In this document: positions 56,095-64,000 of the stretch, in pieces
Layout of the letters: each line of letters opens with the position of its first letter
Numbering within the stretch: the first letter of the stretch is position 1
Assembly: GCA_050186335.1 (NCBI GenBank)
Contig: JBFWYO010000011.1
Location: forward strand, 9,784-73,783
DNA from: JBFWYO01 sp050186335
GTDB taxonomy: Bacteria > Pseudomonadota > Alphaproteobacteria > Bin65
Length of the DNA: 64,000 nt
Direction: 5' to 3'
Notes under the pieces: generated by a model
Database searches by the model: none
What the model was told of the DNA's origin: nothing
What the model saw: the letters and a program-made list of their open reading frames with translations, nothing else
Translations under genes and position numbers: made by a program

Positions 56095-56957
56095 GCGGCC
56101 TCCGTCCGGCTCGTGCGCAGGCGCGGGTCAAGCGCGCGGCGCAGCCCGTCGCCCAGCAAGTTGAAACCCAGCACGGTGATCAGGATCGCCAGCACGGGAA
56201 GAAACAGTCCGAACGGCGCCTGGTTCAGGTCCGGCCGCGCATCCGCAATCATGACGCCCCAGGCGGAAACGTTTGCTTCGACCGACATGCCGACGAACGA
56301 AAGTATCGCCTCGACCACCACGGCGATGCCCATTTCGAGCGACAACATGGTCAACAGCAGCGGTACGATAGCCGGCAGCACTTCGCGCAGGATCGTCAGG
56401 CGGTGGGTAAACCCGGCCATGCGCGCCGAGGCGACGTAGTTCTGTTGCATGACGTTCAGCACATCGGCGCGGATCACGCGGCAGAAGCGTGTCCAATCGA
56501 CGACGATGATCGCCAGTACCACGTTGTTGAGCCCGGCGCCGAACGCGACCATCAGGATCAGCGCCAATACGACGGGCGGAATCGCCTGCCACACGTCGAC
56601 CGCGCGGCTGATCGTCCAATCGATCCAGCCGCCGAAATAGCCGCCGACCAGCGCCAGGATCGTGCCCAGCAGCGCCGCACCCGTGGCGGCCAGCACCGCG
56701 ACATAGAGCGCCACGCGCGCGCCATAGAGGAGGCGCGACAGCCGGTCCCTCCCGAGCCCGTCGGTGCCCAGCAGATAATCCGGATTACCGCCTTCGACCC
56801 AGATCGGCGGCAGCAGCTGGTTGATCAAATCCTGGTCGAGCGGATCGTGCGGCGAGGCGAAGGTCGAGGCCAGCGCCATGAAAACGACGATGAGCGTCAA
56901 GACGGCGCCGGCGACGAAACGCGGCTCGTGCAGCAAGCGCCTGGCCCACACCGGCAT
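56091..56957 (-). CDS. Peptide-type ABC transporter permease (DppC-like)
   Basis: Membrane subunit of 288 residues from MPVWARRLL; 26 Arg/Gln-rich residues upstream are in frame but lie within the other permease gene. The DppC signatures LLGTDGLGRDRLSRLLYGAR and the EAA-like loop YVASARMAGFTHRLTILREVL are present. About six spans. Its start overlaps the dppB-like stop (ATGA). Confidence 0.93.
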   Translation of the reverse strand: MPVWARRLLHEPRFVAGAVLTLIVVFMALASTFASPHDPLDQDLINQLLPPIWVEGGNPDYLLGTDGLGRDRLSRLLYGARVALYVAVLAATGAALLGTILALVGGYFGGWIDWTISRAVDVWQAIPPVVLALILMVAFGAGLNNVVLAIIVVDWTRFCRVIRADVLNVMQQNYVASARMAGFTHRLTILREVLPAIVPLLLTMLSLEMGIAVVVEAILSFVGMSVEANVSAWGVMIADARPDLNQAPFGLFLPVLAILITVLGFNLLGDGLRRALDPRLRTSRTEAA

Positions 56958-57973
56958 CAGCGCACCCTGATCTTGGGGTTGAGCGCCACGTACGCCACGT
57001 CGACCACCAGATTGGCGCCTAGCACGACGACGCAATAGATGATCGAAGCGGCCTGGATGATCGGCAGATCGGTGTTGCGCACGGCATCGACCATCAAATT
57101 GCCCAGGCCCGGATAGGAGAAGATCACCTCGACCAGCAGCGTGCCGCCGAACACGAATCCGACCTGCACGCCGATTAGGCTGACGGTCGGGAGGCTCGCG
57201 TTCTTCAACGCATGGCGCACCAGGATGCGCCGTTCGTTCAGGCCGCGCAGGCGAGCGACCGTGACATAGCTTTCATGCATGACTTCGGTCAGGCTCGAGC
57301 GCAGGACGCGCATCAGCAGCGGGGCGAGCGCGAAGGCGATCGTCGTGGCCGGCAGAATCATGTGATACAGCGCATTGAAGAAACTGTCCCAGCGCCACGC
57401 CAGCAGCGTGTCGACGAGCAGGAAGCCGGTTTGCACCGGCACCGCCAAGGCCGGGTCGATGCGGCCGATGAAGGGGAACAGCGGCACCAGCACGCCGAAG
57501 AAGATAATCAGCAGTATTGCCCACAGAAATTCCGGCACCGCCATCAAGAGCGAAGTGCCGAATTCGAGTATCGGCCCCAGCGGCGTGCGCCGCATGCCGT
57601 ACAGCAGCAGCCCGCCCGTCGTGCCGAGCGCCACGCCGGCCAGCATGCCGAGTAGCACCAGTTCGAGCGTCGCCGGCAGCGTATTGCCGATCAGCAACGC
57701 GACGCTTTGCCGGAAATGCAGCGACAGGCCGAGATTGCCGGTGAAGAAATTGCCGATCCAGATCAGGTATTGCTGCCAGATCGGCTTGTCGAAGCCGAAC
57801 GTCGCGCGCAGCAGCGCGCGGTCTTCCTCGGTGGAGTTCGGCGGCAGCATGGCGCCGATCGGATCGACCTGCAGCACGCGGAAGATGACGAACACGACAA
57901 GCGACACCACCAGCACGATGGGGATCGCCGCGATCAGCCGGCGCAACAGAATCTGCAGGGCGACGATCAGCAT
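56957..57973 (-). CDS. Peptide-type ABC transporter permease (DppB-like)
   Basis: Membrane subunit of 338 residues starting MLIVALQILL. DppB traits are the N-terminal ATPase-coupled span, FGFDKPIWQQYLIWIGNFF and the EAA loop YVTVARLRGLNERRILVRHAL. Nineteen extra in-frame residues upstream look non-coding. It is first in this three-gene minus-strand unit, which lacks an adjacent binding protein; the family 5 receptor at 49025-50569 is the nearest candidate. Confidence 0.92.
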   Translation of the reverse strand: MLIVALQILLRRLIAAIPIVLVVSLVVFVIFRVLQVDPIGAMLPPNSTEEDRALLRATFGFDKPIWQQYLIWIGNFFTGNLGLSLHFRQSVALLIGNTLPATLELVLLGMLAGVALGTTGGLLLYGMRRTPLGPILEFGTSLLMAVPEFLWAILLIIFFGVLVPLFPFIGRIDPALAVPVQTGFLLVDTLLAWRWDSFFNALYHMILPATTIAFALAPLLMRVLRSSLTEVMHESYVTVARLRGLNERRILVRHALKNASLPTVSLIGVQVGFVFGGTLLVEVIFSYPGLGNLMVDAVRNTDLPIIQAASIIYCVVVLGANLVVDVAYVALNPKIRVR

Positions 57974-58156
57974 CGGATTGACGGCTGCAAGCGAGGGGCC
58001 AGGCCGCGCGCGGAAGCGCACGACACGCAACGGCGCGACACAGGGGAGTGCACCAGGCGGCAGCGCACCGCGATCAGCCTAGCGAAGCGGCACGGCCGAT
58101 ACAATCGGCGGAGCGCTTGCGCCGCGTCGCCGTTTGGTCGGTGGAACGAAATATAC

Positions 58157-58819
58157 CTACTCGGCCGCTTCGACCCCGACGCCGATCTGGCAGGCGACGC
58201 CGGTGCCGCCCAGGCCGCAATAGCCCATCGGGTTCTTCGCCAGATATTGCTGGTGGTAGTCTTCGGCGTAGAAGAAATCCGGCGCCTTGACGATTTCCGT
58301 GGTGATCGGGCCGAAGCCGGCTTGCATCAGCCGCTTCTCGTAGGCCCGCTTGGTCCGTTCCGCGGCTGCGCGCTGGACATCGTTGTAGACGTAGATGCCC
58401 GAGCGGTACTGCGTGCCGACATCGTTGCCCTGGCGCATGCCCTGGGTCGGATCGTGCGACTCCCAGAAAATTTTCAGTAATTCCTCGTACGGAACCTGTT
58501 TCGGATCGAACACCACCAGGACGACTTCGTTGTGTCCGGTTTGGCCGGAACAGACCTCTTCGTAGGTCGGGTTCGGCGTCAGTCCGGCGGCATACCCCAC
58601 GGCCGTGCTGTACACGCCGGGCGTCTGCCAGAACTTGCGCTCGGCGCCCCAAAAGCAGCCCAGCCCGAACATCGCGGTTTCCAGCCCGGCCGGGAACGGC
58701 GGCTCGAGCCGGTTGCGGTTGACGAAATGCGCGGGGGGCACCCGCATCTTGGCTGCGCGGCCGGGCAATGCCTCGCCCGGCTTGGGCAATTCCAGCTTCT
58801 TCTTGGCGGAAAACCACAT
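58157..58819 (-). CDS. msrA: Peptide methionine sulfoxide reductase A
   Basis: Repairs methionine S-sulfoxide in oxidised proteins, 220 residues. The catalytic Cys is C55 in GLGCFWGAE, and recycling cysteines lie in the C-terminal [12 protein letters not shown] region. YHQQYL and [14 protein letters not shown] are standard. A 45-residue N-terminal extension without a clear signal peptide precedes the core. It is divergent from the glutamine synthetase-like gene. Confidence 0.94.
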   Translation of the reverse strand: MWFSAKKKLELPKPGEALPGRAAKMRVPPAHFVNRNRLEPPFPAGLETAMFGLGCFWGAERKFWQTPGVYSTAVGYAAGLTPNPTYEEVCSGQTGHNEVVLVVFDPKQVPYEELLKIFWESHDPTQGMRQGNDVGTQYRSGIYVYNDVQRAAAERTKRAYEKRLMQAGFGPITTEIVKAPDFFYAEDYHQQYLAKNPMGYCGLGGTGVACQIGVGVEAAE

Positions 58820-58994
58820 GACGCACCTCGGGGTCGTTGATCTGCCAATTATATAGGGCGATCGCGCCGTTCGACTACCCGTGTGCCGGGCGGCCGGCAG
58901 GGGCGGGCGCTTCATTTTCCCGTGAAGGACGCGGCTCAAGTGCGCTAAGTAATCCGGGCGGCCGGGCGGGGACAGCCGGCCGGGGAGGGACAGA

Positions 58995-60380
58995 ATGCCC
59001 AGCGCCAGAACCGGCACATCCAAACGGCGAGGCTCGGCCGCGCAAGCGCGCGCCTTCGTCGACGACGGCGGACACAAATACGTCAAGGTCGCGGTCACCG
59101 ACATCGACGGCATCTTGCGCGGCAAATATATCAACCGCAGCAAGTTCGACTCGGCGTTGGACGGCGGCTTCGGTTTCTGCGACGTGATCGTCGGCTGGGA
59201 CAGCAACGATCAGCTTTACGACAACGTCAAATACACAGGCTGGCACACGGCCTATCCGGATGCGCCGGTGCGCATCCTGCCGGAAACCGCGCGGCGCATC
59301 CCATTCGAGAACGGCACGCCGTTCTTTCTGTGCGAACTGGACGGCAAGGCGGAAGCGATCTGCTCGCGCGGGGCCCTGCGCAAGGTGTTGGCCAAGGCCG
59401 AACGCATGGGCTACGGCGTCAAGGCCGCGTTCGAATACGAGTTCTTCGTGTTCGACGAAACGCCCGACAGCGTGCGCGCGAAGAACTACAAAGATCTGAA
59501 ACCGATCACGCCCGGCTATTTCGGCTATTCGGTGCTGCGGAGTTCCGTTTGGAGCGATTTCTATCACGAATTGCTCGCCATGTGCGACGCGATGGATTTT
59601 CCGATCGAGGGGTTGCACACGGAAACCGGCCCCGGCGTGCTGGAAGCGGCGATCGCGGTCGATGAAGCGTTGCGCGCCGCCGACAAGGCCGTGCTGTTCA
59701 AGACCTTTACGAAAGTCATTGCGCAGCGCCGCAAACTGATGGCGACGTTCATGGCCAAATGGTCGAACGCCTGGCCGGGGCAGAGCGGCCATATTCATTT
59801 GTCGCTGCAGGACAAGAAGGGCGGCTCGATCTTCCACGATGCCAAGCACAAGCACGGTATGAGCAAGGAGATGCGCTGGTTCGTCGGCGGCCAGCAGAAG
59901 CTGATGCCGCAATTGCTGGCGCTGATATCGCCCACGGTTAATTCCTATTCGCGGCTGATTCCCGGCTATTGGGCGCCGACCGCGGCGTTCTGGGGCATCG
60001 AAAACCGCACCACCGCGCTGCGCGTGATTCCCGGTTCGGCGAAATCCCAACGTGTCGAGTACCGCATCGCAGCGGCTGACGCGAACCCGTACATCGCCCT
60101 CGCCGGTGCCTTGCTTTCGGGTCTGTGGGGCATCGAAAACAGGATTGAGCCCGATGCGCCGATCGAAGGTAACGCCTACGAAATGAAGCCGACCAAGGCA
60201 CAAACGTTGCCGGCCACCCTGATCGATGCGGCGGAACGGCTGCGCGCGTGCCAACCCGCACGCGATATCCTCGGCGGCGAGTTCATCGAACACTACGCCG
60301 CCACCCGCGAATGGGAAGAACGCGAATTCCGCAAACACATCACGGACTGGGAAATGGCCCGCTATTTCGAGATTATTTGA
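58995..60380 (+). CDS. Glutamine synthetase-like gamma-glutamyl-amine ligase
   Basis: GS-fold ligase of 461 residues, resembling gamma-glutamylpolyamine/ethanolamide synthetases rather than nitrogen-assimilating GlnA. Seen are [10 protein letters not shown] and [11 protein letters not shown] (metal-binding Glu), [38 protein letters not shown] (ATP/Glu sites). It lacks the adenylylation loop of GlnA I. GGGAGGGA precedes ATG 58995. Downstream aldehyde and alcohol dehydrogenases suggest a pathway in which an amino alcohol or amine is glutamylated and then oxidised. Confidence 0.85.
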   Translation: MPSARTGTSKRRGSAAQARAFVDDGGHKYVKVAVTDIDGILRGKYINRSKFDSALDGGFGFCDVIVGWDSNDQLYDNVKYTGWHTAYPDAPVRILPETARRIPFENGTPFFLCELDGKAEAICSRGALRKVLAKAERMGYGVKAAFEYEFFVFDETPDSVRAKNYKDLKPITPGYFGYSVLRSSVWSDFYHELLAMCDAMDFPIEGLHTETGPGVLEAAIAVDEALRAADKAVLFKTFTKVIAQRRKLMATFMAKWSNAWPGQSGHIHLSLQDKKGGSIFHDAKHKHGMSKEMRWFVGGQQKLMPQLLALISPTVNSYSRLIPGYWAPTAAFWGIENRTTALRVIPGSAKSQRVEYRIAAADANPYIALAGALLSGLWGIENRIEPDAPIEGNAYEMKPTKAQTLPATLIDAAERLRACQPARDILGGEFIEHYAATREWEEREFRKHITDWEMARYFEII

Positions 60381-60416
60381 GCCGCTGGTGCGGAGACGGG
60401 ATCGCACCCCATCGAA

Positions 60417-60525
60417 TGTCATCCTGGGCAAGCGCGGCAACACCGCGCGCGACCCCGGATCCAGGCGGCGGATCTCGCGGCGAGGTTGGACCCCGGCGCT
60501 TCGCTGCGCTACGGCCGGGGTGACA
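60417..60525. repeat. REP-like palindromic intergenic element, copy 1
   Basis: A 109-bp element bounded by TGTCA (60417-60421) and TGACA (60521-60525). Internally GACCCCGGATCCA and TTGGACCCCGGCG alternate with CCGGGGTGACA, giving nested hairpins. A related element occurs at 63228-63333. It sits between the GS-like gene and the aldehyde dehydrogenase and may shape mRNA ends. Confidence 0.7.
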
Positions 60526-60554
60526 ATTGGAATTCAAGAACAGACGTTGCAGTC

Positions 60555-61946
60555 ATGCCCCCAATTCTAAAAACCATCTCCCCGGTCGACGGCACGGTGT
60601 TTGTCGAGCGGCCGTTGGCGAACGACAAGCGGATCGCTGAAGCCATCGATTTGGCCGACAAGGCGCAGGCCGTCTGGCGCGCGGTGCCGATAGCCGAGCG
60701 CGGTCAGCTAATATCGGCCGCGGTCGACGCCTTCGTGGCGAAAGGCGCCGATATCGCACGCGAGATCACCTGGCAGATGGGACGCCCGATCAAGTACGCG
60801 CCGGGCGAAGTGCGCGGCTTCGAGGAACGCGCGCGCTACATGATTTCGGTCGCCGAAGGCGCGCTGGCCGACGTCGATGTCGGTCCCAAGCAAGGCTTCC
60901 GCCGGTTCATCCGCAAGGTGCCGCTCGGCATCGTATTCGTCGTGGCACCCTGGAATTACCCGTACCTGACCGCGGTCAATGCGGTCATCCCTGCGCTGAT
61001 GGCGGGCAACGCCGTCATCCTCAAGCATTCGCACCAGACGCCGCTGTGCGCCGAGCGATTTGCCGAGGCGTTCGCGGCCGCCGGCCTGCCGATAGGCGTG
61101 TTTCAGCATCTGCACGTCGATCACGACGCAACGGCACGGATCATCCGTGCGCCGGAAATCGATTTCGTCGCCTTCACCGGCTCGGTGCCGGGCGGCAAGG
61201 CGATCGAACAGGCCGCGGCCGGGCGCTTCATCGGTACGGGCCTGGAGTTGGGCGGCAAGGATCCGGCCTATGTGCGCGCCGATGCCAATATGGCGCATGC
61301 GGTCGAGAACTTGGTCGACGGTGTGTTCTTCAATTCCGGCCAATCCTGCTGCGGCATCGAGCGTATCTACGTCCACAAGAGTGTTTTCAAGGATTTCGTC
61401 GACGGCGCTGCAGCGCTGACCAAGCAATACGTGCTCGGCGATCCGACCGACGCCGCGACCACGCTCGGCCCCATGGTGCGCACGCAGGCGGCCGATTTCG
61501 TGCGCGAGCAGATCGCCGAGGCGGTCAAGCAGGGCGCCAAGCCGTTGATCGACGGCAAATTGTTCGCGCGCGACGCGTCCGGCACGCCGTATCTTGCGCC
61601 GCAAATCCTGATCAATGTCGATCATTCCATGCGCGTGATGACCGAAGAAAGCTTCGGGCCGGTCGTCGGCATCATGCCGGTCGAGTCGGACGAGGAAGCG
61701 ATCCGCCTGATGAACGACAGCGCGTTCGGCCTCACCGCGGCGATCTGGACCGGCGACGAAGCGGCCGCAATCCGCATCGGCGACCGCATCGAGACCGGCA
61801 CTTGGTTCATGAATAGGTGCGACTATCTCGATCCCGCGCTGGCCTGGACCGGCGTCAAGCAAAGCGGCCGCGGCTGCACCTTGTCCGCGTTGGGCTACGA
61901 TTATGTGACGCGGCCGAAATCGTTTCACCTGCGCGTCGCTCTCTAA
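60555..61946 (+). CDS. NAD(P)-dependent aldehyde dehydrogenase
   Basis: Oxidises an aldehyde to the acid, 463 residues. Rossmann segment APWNYPYLTAVNAVIPALMAGNAVILKHS, the general base region LELGGKDPAYV and the catalytic Cys in NSGQSCCGIER are present. MPPILKT at 60555 is preferred to a longer frame reaching into the repeat. It lies between the GS-like ligase and an iron alcohol dehydrogenase, matching an alcohol to aldehyde to acid sequence on a glutamylated substrate. Confidence 0.93.
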   Translation: MPPILKTISPVDGTVFVERPLANDKRIAEAIDLADKAQAVWRAVPIAERGQLISAAVDAFVAKGADIAREITWQMGRPIKYAPGEVRGFEERARYMISVAEGALADVDVGPKQGFRRFIRKVPLGIVFVVAPWNYPYLTAVNAVIPALMAGNAVILKHSHQTPLCAERFAEAFAAAGLPIGVFQHLHVDHDATARIIRAPEIDFVAFTGSVPGGKAIEQAAAGRFIGTGLELGGKDPAYVRADANMAHAVENLVDGVFFNSGQSCCGIERIYVHKSVFKDFVDGAAALTKQYVLGDPTDAATTLGPMVRTQAADFVREQIAEAVKQGAKPLIDGKLFARDASGTPYLAPQILINVDHSMRVMTEESFGPVVGIMPVESDEEAIRLMNDSAFGLTAAIWTGDEAAAIRIGDRIETGTWFMNRCDYLDPALAWTGVKQSGRGCTLSALGYDYVTRPKSFHLRVAL

Positions 61947-61962
61947 CCGTCACGGAACTCTC

Positions 61963-63123
61963 ATGGTCAGCGTGAATTGGAATTACCCGACCGCCGTTCG
62001 CTTCGGCCCCGGCCGCATCAAGGAACTTCCCGAGGCGTGCAAATCGCTCGGCGTCAAAAAGCCGTTCCTGGTCACCGATCCCGGCTTGGCCAAACTGCCG
62101 ATGATCGCCTCGGCGCTGGCGGCGCTGAAAACCGCCGGCGTGCCGGCGACTTTGTTCGCCAGCATCAAGCCGAACCCGGTCGAGTCGAATATCGCCGACG
62201 GCCTCGCCGCCTATCGCGCGGGCAAGCATGACGGCGTCGTCGCGTTCGGCGGCGGCAGCGCGCTCGACGCCGGCAAGGCGATCGCGTTTATGGCCGGGCA
62301 GACGCGGCCGCTGTTCGATTTCGAGGATATCGGCGATTACTGGACGCGCGCCGACGAAGCGGGCATCGCGCCCAGCGTTGCGGTGCCGACCACCGCCGGC
62401 ACCGGTTCCGAGGTCGGCCGTACGTCGGTCATCATCGACGAGACGCATCGCAAGAAACGGCTGATTTTCCACCCGAAGGTCCAGCCGCGGATCGTTATCG
62501 AGGATCCGGAACTGACGGTCGGCCTGCCGGCGCATATTACGGCGGCAACCGGCATGGACGCGCTGGCCCATTGCCTCGAGGCCTATTGCGTCGACTGGTA
62601 CCACCCGATGGCGGACGGCATCGCGCTCGAAGGCATGCGCCTAGTACAGCATTATCTGCCGGTCGCGGTTCGGGAGCCGCAGAATATCGAAGCACGCGGT
62701 CACATGATGGTGGCGGCGACGATGGGTGCCACGGCGTTCCAGAAAGGCCTGGGCGCCGTGCATTCGCTATCGCATCCGTTGGGCGTGTTTTACGACCAGC
62801 ACCATGGGCTGCTCAATTCGGTGATGATGCCCTACGTGCTGGCGTTTAACCGAAGCGCCATCGAAGCGAAGATGCTGCGTTTGGCGCGCTTTCTCGACCT
62901 CAAAACGCATTCCACCGACGGCGTCATCGCCTGGGTCCTGGAGCTGCGCCGCACCATCGGTCTCCCGCACACGCTGCGCGAGTTGAATATCGACGACAAG
63001 CGCATCGACGAAGTGGCGCGCGACGCCGTCGTCGATCCCACCGCGCCGACCAATCCGATCAAATTGACTCTTGAGGGCGCGCGGCAATTGATGCTGGATG
63101 CGCTGGCCGGGAACGTGCGGTAG
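61963..63123 (+). CDS. Iron-containing alcohol dehydrogenase
   Basis: Group III NAD-dependent alcohol dehydrogenase of 386 residues. The nucleotide part includes VVAFGGGSALDAGKAIAFM, and iron-binding His residues fall in MDALAHCLEAY, VHSLSHPLGVFYDQHHG. PTTAGTGSEV is diagnostic. It begins 16 nt after the aldehyde dehydrogenase. Substrate unknown; a short alcohol or semialdehyde from amine breakdown is likely. Confidence 0.93.
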   Translation: MVSVNWNYPTAVRFGPGRIKELPEACKSLGVKKPFLVTDPGLAKLPMIASALAALKTAGVPATLFASIKPNPVESNIADGLAAYRAGKHDGVVAFGGGSALDAGKAIAFMAGQTRPLFDFEDIGDYWTRADEAGIAPSVAVPTTAGTGSEVGRTSVIIDETHRKKRLIFHPKVQPRIVIEDPELTVGLPAHITAATGMDALAHCLEAYCVDWYHPMADGIALEGMRLVQHYLPVAVREPQNIEARGHMMVAATMGATAFQKGLGAVHSLSHPLGVFYDQHHGLLNSVMMPYVLAFNRSAIEAKMLRLARFLDLKTHSTDGVIAWVLELRRTIGLPHTLRELNIDDKRIDEVARDAVVDPTAPTNPIKLTLEGARQLMLDALAGNVR

Positions 63124-63144
63124 GTGCACGGCAATTCTGCGGTA

Positions 63145-63215
63145 CTCATGCTTCGACAGGCTCAGCATGAGGATTTCTATTTGGGCTCCTCACCCTGAGC
63201 CTGTCGAAGGGTGAG
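63145..63215. repeat. Palindromic repeat with CTTCGACAGGCTCAG core
   Basis: CTTCGACAGGCTCAG at 63151-63165 is the exact reverse complement of CTGAGCCTGTCGAAG at 63195-63209. Each half also folds on itself: CTCATGC with GCATGAG, and CTCACCC with GGGTGAG. This is a common extragenic palindrome family in alphaproteobacteria. It lies after the alcohol dehydrogenase and may act as a bidirectional terminator. Confidence 0.75.
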
Positions 63216-63227
63216 CCTGTCATCTCC

Positions 63228-63333
63228 TGTCACCCCGGCCGAAGCGCAGCGAAGAGCCGGGGTCCAGCGTTTCTGCCTTTGCTATGGACCCCGGATCGGC
63301 GCGCCGCAAGTGCGGCGCTGGTCCGGGGTGACC
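63228..63333. repeat. REP-like palindromic intergenic element, copy 2
   Basis: Bounded by TGTCACCCCGG and CCGGGGTGACC. Inside, GGCCGAAGCGCAGCGAAGAGCC and ATGGACCCCGGATC resemble the element at 60417-60525. It directly follows the CTTCGACAGG palindrome and fills the gap before the convergent quinone oxidoreductase gene. Confidence 0.7.
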
Positions 63334-63360
63334 AGAAGTAATAGTTGAAGCTAAGCCGCT

Positions 63361-64000
63361 TCACACCGTCAGCACGATCTTGCCGATATGCTCGCTGCTT
63401 TCGATCCGCGCATGGGCGGCGGCGGCGTCTTCGAGCTTGTAGGTGCGGTCGATGACCGGCGCGATTTTCTTGGCTTCGAACAGCGGCCAGACCTTGTCCG
63501 CGAGCTGTGCGGCGACGGCACCCTTCTCCGCGATCGTGCGCGGGCGCAGTGTCGAGCCGGTGATGGTCAGGCGCCGGCGCAGCACGGTCGAGACATCGAT
63601 CTCTGATTTGGGGCCGCCCAACAGTGCGATCAGGCATAACCGCCCTTCGATGGCGAGCGATTGGATGTTGCGCGGGAAGTAACTGCCGCCGAGCATGTCC
63701 AGAATCACATCGACGCCATCCTTGGTGGTTTCCTTGACCACCGCGGCGAAATCCTCGGTCTTATAGTTGATCGCGCGCTCAGCGCCGAGCTTGACGCATG
63801 CGGCGCACTTCTCGTCGCTGCCGGCCGTCGTCAGCACGCGCGCCCCCATCGCCTTGGCGAGCTGAATAGCCGTGGTGCCGATGCCCGACGAGCCGCCGTG
63901 GATCAAAATCGTCTCGCCGGACTTGAGCCGGCCGCGGTCGAACACGTACTGCCACACGGTGAAGAATGTTTCGGGAATCGCGGCAGCGTGGATCATGTCC
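63361..64000 (-). CDS. NAD(P)H quinone oxidoreductase (PIG3-like), 5' part outside the window
   Basis: Zinc-independent medium-chain dehydrogenase/reductase; the visible C-terminal 213 residues continue past position 64000. The nucleotide-binding loop ILIHGGSSGIGTTAIQLAKAMGA is complete, and AAAIPETFFTVWQYVFDRG just before it is characteristic of the PIG3/QOR group. The internal ATG at 63996 is not a start. The catalytic N-terminal domain cannot be checked. Confidence 0.88.
   Translation of the reverse strand, partial: DMIHAAAIPETFFTVWQYVFDRGRLKSGETILIHGGSSGIGTTAIQLAKAMGARVLTTAGSDEKCAACVKLGAERAINYKTEDFAAVVKETTKDGVDVILDMLGGSYFPRNIQSLAIEGRLCLIALLGGPKSEIDVSTVLRRRLTITGSTLRPRTIAEKGAVAAQLADKVWPLFEAKKIAPVIDRTYKLEDAAAAHARIESSEHIGKIVLTV

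Noticed and set aside
58875..60443. Minus-strand open frame of 522 codons opposite the GS-like gene
   Set aside because: Shadow of a conserved ligase, and it would overlap the REP-like element and the msrA leader.

Overview
The window reads as chromosomal DNA of a GC-rich (roughly 60-65% by eye) alphaproteobacterium. Supporting signs are a complete urtABCDE-ureDABCEFG-ureJ block, TRAP and ABC uptake systems, a FixK/FNR-type box, and REP-like intergenic palindromes of a kind common in Rhizobiales/Rhodospirillales genomes. The order-level placement is inference. I see no insertion sequence, integrase, phage gene, CRISPR array, tRNA or rRNA. Gene density is high, with many 1-4 nt stop/start overlaps.

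Layout. 1-11.4 kb: nitrogen scavenging. A sigma-54-like promoter precedes the urea ABC transporter (urtA-E), urease (ureABC), its nickel assembly factors (ureD,E,F,G) and a UreJ/HupE membrane protein, all on the + strand. 11.4-21.5 kb: an unknown protein, a secreted metallo-beta-lactamase-fold protein, a beta-carbonic anhydrase, a Rieske oxygenase divergent from a MarR regulator across a perfect palindrome, an acyl-CoA dehydrogenase, a GntR regulator, a DctPQM TRAP transporter and two small conserved proteins. 21.5-26 kb: a PhyH-type dioxygenase divergent from a fatty acid hydroxylase with twin palindromic sites between them, then PanB, a flavin reductase and a glyoxalase II-like hydrolase. 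26-29.9 kb: an operon of an eRF1-domain-like protein, AMP-phosphorylase-type DeoA, a PRPP synthetase paralog and a PfkB kinase behind a FixK/FNR box, which suggests low-oxygen nucleotide recycling.

30-43.3 kb holds the most unusual locus. A single-module, fully reducing type I polyketide synthase (KS-AT-DH-ER-KR-ACP) ends in a condensation domain and has no thioesterase. An RND/MMPL exporter and a phosphopantetheinyl transferase follow it. An outer-membrane beta-barrel gene and a LolA-like periplasmic carrier gene converge on these from the other strand. Together they could make a reduced polyketide chain, transfer it to an alcohol or amine acceptor, and carry it across the envelope to the outer membrane.

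43.5-64 kb: catabolic and accessory genes. These are an old-yellow-enzyme-type oxidoreductase, a feruloyl-CoA synthase-like ligase, a sulfotransferase, a Tat-exported intradiol dioxygenase, a peptide-type ABC transporter whose binding protein lies 4 kb from its permeases, a TIM-barrel isomerase-like protein, an ArsR regulator with two tandem desaturases, MsrA, and a glutamine-synthetase-like/aldehyde dehydrogenase/iron alcohol dehydrogenase set flanked by REP-like repeats. A quinone oxidoreductase is cut by the right edge. All calls come from reading the sequence; no database search or structure prediction was run.
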